A DNA stretch of 64,000 nt from positions 122,056 through 186,055 of the forward strand of contig NZ_JACIDX010000012.1 in NCBI RefSeq assembly GCF_014196525.1, given 5' to 3'. Positions 38,873 through 47,088 of the stretch are shown in pieces; positions within the stretch are counted from its first letter, which is position 1, and each line of letters opens with the position of its first letter. The translations under genes and the position numbers were made by a program. Under the pieces are notes generated by a model. It worked only from the letters and a program-made list of their open reading frames with translations. It did no database searches and was not told the origin of the DNA. Source of the stretch: Novosphingobium sediminicola (GTDB lineage Bacteria; Pseudomonadota; Alphaproteobacteria; Sphingomonadales; Sphingomonadaceae).

Positions 38873-38931
38873 CGCCCTCACTCCGAGGGTGTAGTCAGAA
38901 ATATATTTCCGGGCACATATGACTATACCCC
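38873..38931 (-). repeat. Right terminal inverted repeat (59 bp)
   Basis: Reverse complement of 27178-27236 with 4 mismatches; ends ATGACTATACCCC at the element boundary. Contains the same internal palindrome as the left end. Confidence 0.95.
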
Positions 38932-38946
38932 CTCCGGCGGGCAAAG
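38932..38946 (+). repeat. Right target-site duplication (15 bp)
   Basis: CTCCGGCGGGCAAAG, identical to 27163-27177. It is also present in uninterrupted repeat copies B (57764-57778) and A (as its complement), showing what the empty site looked like. Confidence 0.9.
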
Positions 38947-39133
38947 GGACTCGTCCCTTTGCAATCCCATTTTGGGGTGGATGATGGTTTGCTATGTTGT
39001 GGGTGGAATGATGAAAGCCTGCGGCGCTGGCTTATCCGCGCCGCAGGCTTTCCAATTTCACGTCCGACACATAACGCCGAACCCATGGCGCAACGCAGAC
39101 AGTAACGGGAGCGCGAGGGTCTAGACCCTCGCA
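38932..39133 (-). repeat. Three-hairpin dispersed intergenic repeat, copy C (split by the element)
   Basis: The GCGAGGG/CCCTCGC hairpin lies at 39112-39131 directly after the DUF952 stop, the central AAAGCCTGCGGCGC hairpin at about 39014-39053, and the GCAAAGGGAC-type hairpin at 38941-38962. The remaining bases (CC of TGCCTCC) are on the other side of the casposon-like element at 27161-27177. So the element is inserted at the outer edge of this repeat. Confidence 0.88.
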
Positions 39134-39142
39134 TCTAAACCC

Positions 39143-39481
39143 TCATGCCGCAGGCAAAATCACCGAACCATCCGGCCCGCGCACCAAAGCCCCATGCGCC
39201 ACCACAGCGGTCAAAGGCAAATCCCCATAAACATGCGGAAACAGCGCCCCGCCGCGTGAGACTTCCCACTTCACCCCATCACCCAGCGCCGCCAGATCGA
39301 CCGTGGCGATAAACAGATCGCCCATTCCGGCGAAATGCTTGTCGATGGTCTCGGCCAACTGCGGCTCGGCCGAAAGGTGGATATAGCCATCGGCCAGATC
39401 CACCGGCGCGCCCTTGAACACGCCATCGGCAAGGAACTGCGCCATTTGCGGCGCAGTCAGCACTTTATGCGCGACGTTCAT
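39143..39481 (-). CDS. DUF952-family protein
   Basis: 112-residue small cytoplasmic protein. The pattern VLTAPQMAQFLADGVFKGAPVDLADGYIHLSAEPQLAETIDKHF ... GALFPHVYGDLPL matches DUF952, proteins with a fold like ADP-ribosyl-binding or glutathione-transferase-associated domains; function is unknown. Start overlaps the gyrA stop by four bases (ATGA), so it is translated with gyrA. Confidence 0.85.
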   Translation of the reverse strand: MNVAHKVLTAPQMAQFLADGVFKGAPVDLADGYIHLSAEPQLAETIDKHFAGMGDLFIATVDLAALGDGVKWEVSRGGALFPHVYGDLPLTAVVAHGALVRGPDGSVILPAA

Positions 39482-42243
39482 TCGCCCGCAGTTCCTTCCG
39501 GCGCTGATTCTTCTCCACCTTCATCCTCGCCGCCTTCATCGGCCAGACGCACAGCCGAGACGACATGCTCATTGTCGGCCACGTTGAACAGGCGCACACC
39601 CGCCGACCCGCGCCCGATCACGCGCAGCGACGAGAGCGGCAGGCGGATCATCTTGGCCTGATCGGTCACCAGCATCAACTGGTCGGCCTGAACAGCGGGA
39701 AAGCTGGCCACGACTTCGCCATTGCGGGCGATGTTGTCGATGTTGGTGATGCCCTGACCACCGCGACCCGTCCGGCGATATTCATAGGCCGAGGACAGCT
39801 TGCCATAGCCATTGGTGCAGACGGTGAGGATGAACTCTTCACGCGCAGCCAGTTCGGCCATGCGTTCGGCCGAGATCGAAGGTTCGCCTTCCTTCTCGCC
39901 CTTCCACGGCGCGAATTTCAGGTAATCCTCGCGTTCCTCGCTGCTGGTGCCCACGCGGTGCAGGATCGAGAGCGAGATCACTTCATCATCGCCCTTAAGC
40001 AGCATGCCCCGCACGCCGGTCGAGGTGCGGCTGGTGAATTCGCGCACATCGTCACCGGCAAAGCGGATCGCCTTGCCCTGCTTGGATGCCAGCAACACGT
40101 CGTCATCTTCCGACAAAAGCGCCACGCCGATCAGGCGATCATCGTCGCCTTCGTCAAAGCGCATGGCGAATTTGCCGTTGGACGGGATGTTGGCAAAAGC
40201 ATCCATGCTGTTGCGGCGGATGTTGCCCTTGGCAGTGGCGAACACCACCGACAATGCGCCCCAATCGGCCTCATCCTCAGGCAGCGGCAGCACGGTGGCG
40301 ATCGTCTCATCCTTGTCCAGCGCGGGCAGCATGTTGACGATCGGACGACCGCGCGTGGCCGGGCCGCCTTCGGGCAGCTTATAGACCTTGAGGCGATAGA
40401 CCTTGCCCGCGGTCGAGAAGAACAGCACCGGATTATGGGTGGTGGTGACGAACATCGTCCCCACGGCATCCTCTTCCTTGGTGGCCATGCCCGCACGGCC
40501 CTTGCCGCCACGCGCCTGCGCGCGGAAGGTGCTCAAAGGCGTGCGCTTGATATAGCCGTCCATCGTCACGGTCACGACCATGTCGTCGCGCTCGATCAGG
40601 TCTTCGTCATCAATGCCATCGGCAGCAGCCGTGATTTCCGACACGCGCGGCGTGGCGAAAGCGGCGCGCACCTCGATCAGCTCCTGACGGATCACGCCAT
40701 ACAGCTTGGCCCGGTCGCCCAGAATCGAGAGATATTCGGCAATCGCCTTGGCCAGGCCTTCCAGCTCATCGCCGATTTCGTCGCGGCCCAGCGCCGTCAG
40801 GCGGTGCAGGCGCAGATCGAGGATGGCCTTCACCTGCGTTTCGGACAGGCGATAGGTGGGCGCCGAAAGCTCGTCGCTGCCTTCCTCGATGGCCTCGACC
40901 AGACGGATATAGGAGGCGATTTCACCCATCGGCCATTCACGCGCCGACAAGGCCGCACGCGCCGCGCCCGGATTGGGCGAACCACGGATGATGCGCACCA
41001 CCTCGTCCAGATTGGTGACGGCGATCACCAGACCCAGCAAGATATGCGCCCGGTCGCGCGCCTTGTTCAGCTCGAACTTGGTGCGGCGGGTGATGACCTC
41101 TTCGCGGAAGGCGATGAAGGAGGTGAGAATATCCTTCAGCCCCAGCACTTCCGGGCGGCCGCCACGGATGGCCAGCATGTTCGCCGGGAAAGAGGACTGC
41201 GCAGGCGTGTTGCGCCAGATCTGGTTGAGCACCACTTCGGGCGTCGCATCGCGCTTGAGGTCCACGACGACGCGCACGCCTTCGCGGTTCGATTCGTCGC
41301 GGATGTCGGAAATGCCCTCGATGCGCTTGTCCTTGGCCGCCTCAGCGATCTTTTCGACAAGGCCCGATTTGCCCACCTGATAAGGGATCGAGGTGAGGAC
41401 GATCGAGCGGCGGTCATTGCGGCCCGTCTCGATGACATGGCGCGCGCGCATGATGATGCTGCCGCGCCCGGTGTTATAGGCATTGCGCGCGCCGCCTTGA
41501 CCAAGGATCAGCGGGGCGGTCGGAAAGTCCGGCCCCGGAATGATCTTCATCAATTCGTCGGTGGTGATCGCGGGATTGTCGATGGTGGCCAAGGCGCCAT
41601 CGATCACTTCGCCAAGGTTGTGCGGCGGAATGTTGGTGGCCATGCCGACCGCGATGCCGCCCGCGCCATTGACCAGCAGATTGGGGAAGCGCGCGGGCAG
41701 GGCCTGCGGCTCGCTCTCCGACCCGTCATAGTTGTCGACGAAATCGACGGTGTTCTTGTCGATATCGGCCAGCAGGCTGTCGGCCACCTTGGCCAGACGC
41801 GCTTCGGTATAGCGCATCGAGGCCGGCGGATCGGGGTCCATAGAGCCGAAGTTGCCCTGACCATCGATCAGCGGCAGGCGCATCGACCAGTCCTGCGTCA
41901 TGCGCGCCAGCGCGTCATAGATCGCCGCGTCGCCATGCGGGTGATACTTGCCCATCGCGTCGCCGACGATACGCGCCGATTTGCGATAGGCCTTCGAATG
42001 ATTGAAGCCGTTCTCGTGACAGGTCCACAGGATGCGGCGATGCACCGGCTTCAACCCGTCGCGCACATCGGGCAGCGCACGCGCCACGATCACGCTCATC
42101 GCATAATCGAGGTAGCTGGTCTTCATCTCGTCGACGATATCGACGCGGGTGAATTCGCCCATGGGGCTGGCGGTCAGGGTGGTTTCGTCGCTCACGCGCG
42201 TGTTTTCATTCTTCGATTGTTGTGGGACTGGCCCGGATTGCAT
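39478..42243 (-). CDS. gyrA: DNA gyrase subunit A
   Basis: 921-residue type II topoisomerase subunit that cuts and rejoins DNA for negative supercoiling. Catalytic tyrosine Y145 is in ASMRYTEARL; the quinolone-resistance region GKYHPHGDAAIYDALARM has Ala at the E. coli Ser83 position and Asp at Asp87. Six GyrA beta-pinwheel blades with the GyrA-box (ARGGKGRAG type; here QARGGKGRAGM) follow. An acidic tail (EDEGGEESAPEG) ends the protein. The ATG at 42243 and a GTG at 42195 are both possible starts; the conserved region begins after the latter. Confidence 0.95.
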   Translation of the reverse strand: MQSGPVPQQSKNENTRVSDETTLTASPMGEFTRVDIVDEMKTSYLDYAMSVIVARALPDVRDGLKPVHRRILWTCHENGFNHSKAYRKSARIVGDAMGKYHPHGDAAIYDALARMTQDWSMRLPLIDGQGNFGSMDPDPPASMRYTEARLAKVADSLLADIDKNTVDFVDNYDGSESEPQALPARFPNLLVNGAGGIAVGMATNIPPHNLGEVIDGALATIDNPAITTDELMKIIPGPDFPTAPLILGQGGARNAYNTGRGSIIMRARHVIETGRNDRRSIVLTSIPYQVGKSGLVEKIAEAAKDKRIEGISDIRDESNREGVRVVVDLKRDATPEVVLNQIWRNTPAQSSFPANMLAIRGGRPEVLGLKDILTSFIAFREEVITRRTKFELNKARDRAHILLGLVIAVTNLDEVVRIIRGSPNPGAARAALSAREWPMGEIASYIRLVEAIEEGSDELSAPTYRLSETQVKAILDLRLHRLTALGRDEIGDELEGLAKAIAEYLSILGDRAKLYGVIRQELIEVRAAFATPRVSEITAAADGIDDEDLIERDDMVVTVTMDGYIKRTPLSTFRAQARGGKGRAGMATKEEDAVGTMFVTTTHNPVLFFSTAGKVYRLKVYKLPEGGPATRGRPIVNMLPALDKDETIATVLPLPEDEADWGALSVVFATAKGNIRRNSMDAFANIPSNGKFAMRFDEGDDDRLIGVALLSEDDDVLLASKQGKAIRFAGDDVREFTSRTSTGVRGMLLKGDDEVISLSILHRVGTSSEEREDYLKFAPWKGEKEGEPSISAERMAELAAREEFILTVCTNGYGKLSSAYEYRRTGRGGQGITNIDNIARNGEVVASFPAVQADQLMLVTDQAKMIRLPLSSLRVIGRGSAGVRLFNVADNEHVVSAVRLADEGGEDEGGEESAPEGTAGE

Positions 42244-42498
42244 GTCTCTAGGCCATGGCGTCGCCTATGGCCAGCGATTGCATCGCCTAGTGGGCCGGAT
42301 CGAATGCGTTTTCCACAACCGGGGCATATCTTCCGGCGCGCAATCGCTGCCATGCGCACAAAGTCGTAGTTCAATCGTGGTTCACACGCGACAGGGCAGT
42401 AAGGCGATAGTTGCATTGACGCGGATTTGCCTTAACAAGCGCAACGTTCAGTTTGGGGCGGCACATCGGTTGCCATGCCAAAGAGGAGATAGATTGCA

Positions 42499-43755
42499 AT
42501 GAAGCTTTCCCTTTCGCGCTTTGCTTTGGCCGTGGCGCTGGCTTTGCCCGTGGCGGGCGCTGGCGTGATGGTGGCGGCCCCCGCCATGGCGGCGCCTGCT
42601 GGTCCCGATCTTTCCAAGCCGTTTCTGGCTGTCGGCGTGCCTTTCCAGACCGCTCTGGAAAAGGTGAAGAAGGCGCCCAGCCCCGAAGGCATCGCCGATC
42701 TGCGCGCACAGTATGAAAAGGTTCTGGCCGCCGCGACCAAGCCCGACGACAAGTTCACTGCGGGCAACTGGGGCATTCAGCTTGGCAGCCTGGCCAAGGA
42801 CGATGCGCTTCAGGGCAAGGGCATTCAGCTGATGGTCGACAGCGGAAAGACCCCGCCCGACCTGCTGCCCAAGCTGCATTTTGCACTGGCCCAGATGGCG
42901 CTTCAGGCCAAGGACAATGCGGGCGCCCGCAAGAACCTTGATGCCTCGATCGCCGCAGGCAACAAGGAAGCCGAGCCGCATGTGTGGCTGGCCGAAATCA
43001 ATTTCGAGGAAAAGCAGCCCAAGGCCGGCTTTGACGAATTGAACAAGGCGATTGCGATTGCCGGGACGGCGGCGCCGGAAAACTGGTATCGTCGCGGTCT
43101 GGGCTTTGCCTATGAAAACCGTGATTATGCTCAGGCAGTGAATTTCTCGACCGGGCTGGTCAAGGCCTATCCCGTGACCAAGAGCTGGTCGGCCGCGATT
43201 GCCGTGCTGCGCGATCTGGGTCAGCTTCCATCGCAGGACACGATTGACCTGATGCGCCTTATGGCGCGCACCAACAGCTGGGCCGAAGAACGCGACTATG
43301 GCGAATTCGTTCAGGCCGCTGACGCTCGCCGTAATCCGGGCGAAGTGAAGGCCGTGATCGAGGCCGGTGTTGCCGCCGGCAAGCTCGACGCGTCCAAGAC
43401 CTTCTATGCCGAAGCGCTCAAGACCGCGAATGGCCGTATCGGCCCGGACAAGGCCTCGCTGCCCGGTTTTGAAAAGGATGCGCGCGCCGCCAATGCGACC
43501 GTGGGCACCGTGTCGGGCGCGGCTGATGCGCTGCTGTCCTATCACGAATCGGCCAAGGCCGCTGAGCTGTACAAGATCGCTCTGGGCAAGCCGGGCGTGG
43601 ACAAGCCGGTCGTGCTGACCCGTCTGGGCATCGCACAGGTGGATGCGGGCGATTATGCCGGTGCGCAGGCCACTTTCGCGCAGGTCGAAGGGCCGCGTAA
43701 GCCAATGGCTGAACTCTGGTCGCTCTATGCGGCGCAGAAGGCCGCGGGCAAGTAA
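42499..43755 (+). CDS. Exported TPR-like protein
   Basis: 418 residues. Signal peptide at 1-31 (MKLSLSRFALAVALALPVAGAGVMVAAPAMA). The mature part is helical with several TPR-like units (for example HFALAQMALQAKDNAGARKNLDASIAAGN, YRRGLGFAYENRDYAQAVNFSTGLVKAYP, TRLGIAQVDAGDYAGAQATFAQVEGP). Probably a periplasmic protein-protein interaction scaffold; no partner is evident. A single-gene unit ending in a bidirectional terminator. Confidence 0.8.
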   Translation: MKLSLSRFALAVALALPVAGAGVMVAAPAMAAPAGPDLSKPFLAVGVPFQTALEKVKKAPSPEGIADLRAQYEKVLAAATKPDDKFTAGNWGIQLGSLAKDDALQGKGIQLMVDSGKTPPDLLPKLHFALAQMALQAKDNAGARKNLDASIAAGNKEAEPHVWLAEINFEEKQPKAGFDELNKAIAIAGTAAPENWYRRGLGFAYENRDYAQAVNFSTGLVKAYPVTKSWSAAIAVLRDLGQLPSQDTIDLMRLMARTNSWAEERDYGEFVQAADARRNPGEVKAVIEAGVAAGKLDASKTFYAEALKTANGRIGPDKASLPGFEKDARAANATVGTVSGAADALLSYHESAKAAELYKIALGKPGVDKPVVLTRLGIAQVDAGDYAGAQATFAQVEGPRKPMAELWSLYAAQKAAGK

Positions 43756-43770
43756 GGCCTGAGCCTTTAC

Positions 43771-43814
43771 GAAAAAAGGGAAGGGGGCGACGGGAAACCG
43801 CCGCCCCCTTTTCG
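43771..43814. terminator. Bidirectional terminator between TPR-like gene and carbonic anhydrase
   Basis: AAGGGGGCG pairs with CGCCCCCTT; runs of A before and T after serve both convergent genes. Confidence 0.8.
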
Positions 43815-43827
43815 TATTTGGCCGCCT

Positions 43828-44493
43828 TTATTCGACCGGGGCAAATTCGCCGCTGGCTTCATCCAGCAGATGCAGCACCCCGTCCGAAATGGCGAAGAAG
43901 GCGCCGCGCAGCTTGAGGCTGCCCTTGGCTTCCTTCTGCTGAACGCAAGGGAAGCTGCGCAGGTTTTCAAGGCTGACCTTGACGCCTGCCTGTTCCATCG
44001 CGCGTTCGGCGGGGCGGCCAGTGGTGCCATGCTGATGGGCCACCGAATCGCGCGCTTCGTCCAGCAGCGAGATCCAGTTGGCGACAAAGCCGCCCTGGCC
44101 CGGTTCGGCGCCATGCAGTTCCTGTGTTAGCGCTGCCTTGCAGCCACCGCACATGCCATGGCCCATCACGATGATCTCGCGAACCTTCAAAACCTGGACC
44201 GCAAATTCCAGCGCTGCCGAAACGCCATGATGGCCCGGCGTGGTTTCAAACGGCGGAACCAGCGCGGCCACATTGCGCACGACAAAGATCTCGCCCGGAT
44301 CGACATCAAAGATCTGCGAAGGATCGACCCGGCTGTCGGAACAGGCGATTACCATCACCTCGGGCTGCTGGCGCTCGCCCAACTGGCTCCAGCGTTCACG
44401 GTGCGGATTCCAGCCGGTTTCGCGAAAGCGGTGATAGCCTGCGATAAGACGGTCAAGGGGCGGGGTGGCGGGGGCGTTACCCGTATCTGACAT
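43828..44493 (-). CDS. Beta-class carbonic anhydrase
   Basis: Reversibly hydrates CO2 to bicarbonate in the cytoplasm. 221 residues with zinc ligands in CSDSR (C51, with D53-R55 dyad) and GHGMCGGC (H112, C115). Length and C-terminal half (LKLRGAFFAISDGVLHLLDE) fit bacterial beta enzymes. The start at 44493 has AGGAG ten bases upstream; the longer frame continuing to 45510 is antisense to lipA and not coding. Confidence 0.93.
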   Translation of the reverse strand: MSDTGNAPATPPLDRLIAGYHRFRETGWNPHRERWSQLGERQQPEVMVIACSDSRVDPSQIFDVDPGEIFVVRNVAALVPPFETTPGHHGVSAALEFAVQVLKVREIIVMGHGMCGGCKAALTQELHGAEPGQGGFVANWISLLDEARDSVAHQHGTTGRPAERAMEQAGVKVSLENLRSFPCVQQKEAKGSLKLRGAFFAISDGVLHLLDEASGEFAPVE

Positions 44494-44637
44494 CTCGTTC
44501 TCCTGACGATGGAGGGCAGGGCGGGATTCGGCCTGCCATGCCCGTGGCTGCCGATTGCCCCGAAGCCGGTCCGAAGGCCAGCATAAACTCAAACTTAACT
44601 CTGGAAAGAGCCGCCTCATGCGCCTATCTGGCAGGCC

Positions 44638-45582
44638 ATGAACGACCTCTCCACGCCTCCTTCGCCCGATTCCGTACCCGTCACACAGCGCAAGCCCGAC
44701 TGGATCCGCGTCAAGGCGCCGGTCAGCCGCGAATATGGCGCCACGCGCGACCTGATGCGCGGGCTGGGCCTCAATACGGTGTGTGAAGAGGCGGCTTGCC
44801 CCAATATCGGTGAATGCTGGACCAAGAAGCACGCCACGGTGATGATCCTTGGCGATGTCTGCACCCGCGCCTGTGCGTTTTGCAACGTCAAGACCGGCAT
44901 GCCCCGCAAGGTGGACCTGAACGAGCCCGCCCATGTGGCCGAGGCCGCCGCCAAGCTGGGGCTGGAGCATATCGTGATCACCTCGGTTGACCGCGACGAT
45001 CTGCCCGACGGCGGCGCCAGCCAGTTCGTAAAGGTCATCAACGAATTGCGCCGTACCACGCCCCATACGACGATCGAGATCCTGACGCCCGACTTCCGCA
45101 ACAAGATGCGCCCGGCGATCGAGGCCATCGTGGCGGCGGGGCCGGACGTGTATAACCACAATCTGGAAACCGTGCCCCGCAACTATCCCACCATCCGTCC
45201 CGGCGCGCGTTATTATTCTTCGTTGCGTTTGCTGGAAGAGGTGAAGGCCCACAACCCGCTGATCTTTACCAAGAGCGGCATCATGCTGGGCCTTGGCGAG
45301 CAGCGGCTGGAGGTTCATCAGGTGATGGATGACATGCGCAGCGCGCAGATCGACTTCCTGACCATGGGCCAATATCTGCGCCCGACGCCCAAGCATGCCG
45401 AGGTCAAGGAATTCGTTACGCCCGCCGCCTTCAACGCCTATGGCGCGATTGCGCGAGCCAAGGGCTTCCTTCAGGTCGCGGCCAGCCCGTTGACCCGCTC
45501 GTCCTATCACGCGGGCAAGGATTTTGCCGAAATGCGCGCGGCCCGCGAGGCCAAGCTCGCCAAGGCGGCGGCCAAGGGCTGA
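44638..45582 (+). CDS. lipA: Lipoyl synthase
   Basis: 314-residue radical-SAM enzyme inserting two sulfurs into octanoyl groups of 2-oxoacid dehydrogenases. The SAM cluster motif is CTRACAFCNVKTG, and the auxiliary cluster cysteines are in CEEAACPNIGECW with the serine-ligand region near the C-terminus (RSSYHAG). The protein has the expected length. The next gene begins 7 bases after the stop. Confidence 0.95.
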   Translation: MNDLSTPPSPDSVPVTQRKPDWIRVKAPVSREYGATRDLMRGLGLNTVCEEAACPNIGECWTKKHATVMILGDVCTRACAFCNVKTGMPRKVDLNEPAHVAEAAAKLGLEHIVITSVDRDDLPDGGASQFVKVINELRRTTPHTTIEILTPDFRNKMRPAIEAIVAAGPDVYNHNLETVPRNYPTIRPGARYYSSLRLLEEVKAHNPLIFTKSGIMLGLGEQRLEVHQVMDDMRSAQIDFLTMGQYLRPTPKHAEVKEFVTPAAFNAYGAIARAKGFLQVAASPLTRSSYHAGKDFAEMRAAREAKLAKAAAKG

Positions 45583-45589
45583 TACGTCA

Positions 45590-46030
45590 ATGCCGAGTAT
45601 TCATGAGACGCGCCGCCTGCCCTATTCGGCCAAGCAGATGTTCGATCTGGTGGCCGATGTGGGCCGGTATGGCGAATTCCTGCCTTGGGTCGTGGCCACC
45701 CGCGTGAAAAGCAATGACGGGCGCGAAATGGTGGCTGACATGCTGGTGGGCTTCAAAATGCTGCGCGAAAAATTCACCAGCCGCGTGGTGTTCGACGCCC
45801 CGCGCGAATTGACCGTGCATTACCTCGACGGGCCGATGCGCGATCTGGACAATCACTGGCAATTCCGGGACGTCGATGGCGGCTGCGAGCTGGAATTCGA
45901 CGTCAGCTTCACCTTCCGCAACCCCTTGTTCGAAAGCCTGGCGGGGCAATATTTCGACAAGGCGTTCCGCAAGATGGTGGCCGCTTTTGAAGAGCGCGCG
46001 GCCAAACTCTATGGTGGTGAACCGGCCTGA
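45590..46030 (+). CDS. RatA/Coq10-type START-domain protein
   Basis: 146 residues; single START/SRPBCC domain with the pattern RRLPYSAKQMFDLVADVGRYGEFLPWV and FEERAAKLYG. Relatives bind ubiquinone (Coq10) or, in E. coli, are called RatA. Ubiquinone binding is the more likely role in alphaproteobacteria. Cotranscribed with lipA. Confidence 0.85.
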   Translation: MPSIHETRRLPYSAKQMFDLVADVGRYGEFLPWVVATRVKSNDGREMVADMLVGFKMLREKFTSRVVFDAPRELTVHYLDGPMRDLDNHWQFRDVDGGCELEFDVSFTFRNPLFESLAGQYFDKAFRKMVAAFEERAAKLYGGEPA

Positions 46031-46033
46031 GGA

Positions 46034-46561
46034 TCACTCCTCCTCGGCCGGGACCTCCATTTTCGGCAAAAGCAGTTCAAGCGCGACCTTGACCGCCTCT
46101 GCGCGGATTTCGCTGCGGCTGGTGGGGGCAAAGAAACGCTCCTCGGCCAGTACTTCCTCGCTGTTGCGCTCGGCCTTGGCAAAGACCACCAGACCGACCG
46201 GCTTTTGCGCGGTGCCGCCATCGGGCCCGGCAATGCCGCTGATCGCCACGGCCACATCGGCGTCCGAATTTTTCAGCGCGCCCTGGGCCATCGCCCACGC
46301 ACAGGCGCAGGAAACTGCCCCGAACGTGTCGATAATATCGGGCGAAACGCAAAGCAACTTTTGCTTGGCCGCATTGGAATAGGTAACGAAACCGCTTTCC
46401 ACCACCGCCGAGGAACCGGCGATTTCGGTCAGCGCCGCCGAGACGAGGCCCCCGGTGCAGCTTTCGGCCAGCACGACCTTGCGGCCCAGCGCGCGGTTTT
46501 CCGCGATCACCTGTGCGGCCATTTCCATAATGTCGGGAGCGAAGAAGGAAGCTTGAGTCAT
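46034..46561 (-). CDS. pncC: Nicotinamide-nucleotide amidase (CinA C-terminal domain family)
   Basis: 175 residues; deamidates NMN to nicotinate mononucleotide in the NAD cycle. Family motifs: VVLAESCTGGLVSAALTEIAGSSAVVESGFVTYSNAAK and VAVAISGIAGPDGGTAQKPVGLV. It is the stand-alone domain, without the N-terminal CinA part. Start overlaps the previous stop by four bases (ATGA). Confidence 0.9.
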   Translation of the reverse strand: MTQASFFAPDIMEMAAQVIAENRALGRKVVLAESCTGGLVSAALTEIAGSSAVVESGFVTYSNAAKQKLLCVSPDIIDTFGAVSCACAWAMAQGALKNSDADVAVAISGIAGPDGGTAQKPVGLVVFAKAERNSEEVLAEERFFAPTSRSEIRAEAVKVALELLLPKMEVPAEEE

Positions 46562-47088
46562 TGTGTGCAAATCACGATTTTGCCAAACCGCGCCTGTCCG
46601 GCGCGCGACCCGAGGCCGATGGCAAGGCCGATGGCCTCAGCCGTGCTTTCAGGCGGCAGGGGGGAGAGGATCGCCAGCAGCCGGTCCAATTCCGGACAGC
46701 GGGCGATGGGGAGCTTTTCGGCGACCATGCCGGTCACCATGGTTTCCACGATCTGCTGTTGCTGCGGATCGGGCAATTGGCCCAAAAGGGCGGAAATATC
46801 GGTAGGGGCGCCTGCGCTCATCTTGCCGATGGCGGCCTTGGCGCCGGGCCAGAGTGTGGGTTTGACGCTGGCATAGCGATCAATCATGCCCCGCGCCGGG
46901 CCGCGCAAAAACGCGCCATCGGGCAGGGTGGGGCCGCAACGCTGGGCCACGCCCGCAATCGTGCCGGGCAGGGCGAAGCCCACCAGCGAGGAAAATTCGG
47001 CGGGCGACAGACAGGGCTCAGCCGCGCGCGCCATGCCCGGCGCGATCACCAAAAGGGCCGAAGCCGCAAGGGCGAAAATCCGCGCCAT
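46558..47088 (-). CDS. Small exported hypothetical protein
   Basis: 176 residues with a signal peptide (MARIFALAASALLVIAPGMARAAE). The mature part has three cysteines and helices; no family recognised. The start at 47088 overlaps the ispDF stop (TGATG), and its stop overlaps pncC, so ispDF, this gene and pncC form a tight operon. Confidence 0.7.
   Translation of the reverse strand: MARIFALAASALLVIAPGMARAAEPCLSPAEFSSLVGFALPGTIAGVAQRCGPTLPDGAFLRGPARGMIDRYASVKPTLWPGAKAAIGKMSAGAPTDISALLGQLPDPQQQQIVETMVTGMVAEKLPIARCPELDRLLAILSPLPPESTAEAIGLAIGLGSRAGQARFGKIVICTQ

Larger units (their letters stand above)
27178..38931. mobile_element. Complete casposon-like element (Cas1 + family B DNA polymerase)
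   Basis: 11,754 bp bounded by 59-bp inverted repeats and a 15-bp direct target duplication. In order it carries beta-family protein, IrrE metallopeptidase, membrane protein, PolB, HNH nuclease, HTH protein, unknown protein (all minus strand), Cas1 (plus), PD-(D/E)XK nuclease (plus), XRE regulator (minus) and membrane-anchored Mrr-like nuclease (plus). Cas1, PolB, HNH and HTH are the hallmark gene set of casposons, transposons that integrate by Cas1 and duplicate about 14-15 bp of target. There is no Cas2, CRISPR array, recombinase or transposase. The interior has AT-rich stretches (27.25-28.5 and 36.6-38.3 kb) unlike the host. It is inserted in a copy of the three-hairpin repeat upstream of trmFO. 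All hallmark genes appear intact, so recent activity is possible. Confidence 0.92.

Noticed and set aside
34473..38931. Remnant CRISPR-Cas locus around cas1
   Set aside because: No repeat-spacer array, no cas2 and no effector gene in 27-39 kb; the inverted repeats, target duplication, PolB and HNH fit a casposon-like element instead.
27178..38931. Prophage or integrative conjugative element
   Set aside because: No integrase, capsid, tail, relaxase or type IV secretion gene is present.
38600..39124. Plus-strand ORF crossing the right end of the element
   Set aside because: Out of frame with the Mrr-like gene and runs through the inverted repeat and repeat C; not a credible gene.
39565..42369. 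Long plus-strand ORF antisense to gyrA
   Set aside because: Shadow of a high-GC gene: His/Arg-rich, no family features, while the minus strand encodes clear GyrA.
44494..45510. N-terminal extension of the carbonic anhydrase frame
   Set aside because: It runs antisense through lipA; a ribosome site and normal family start exist at 44493.
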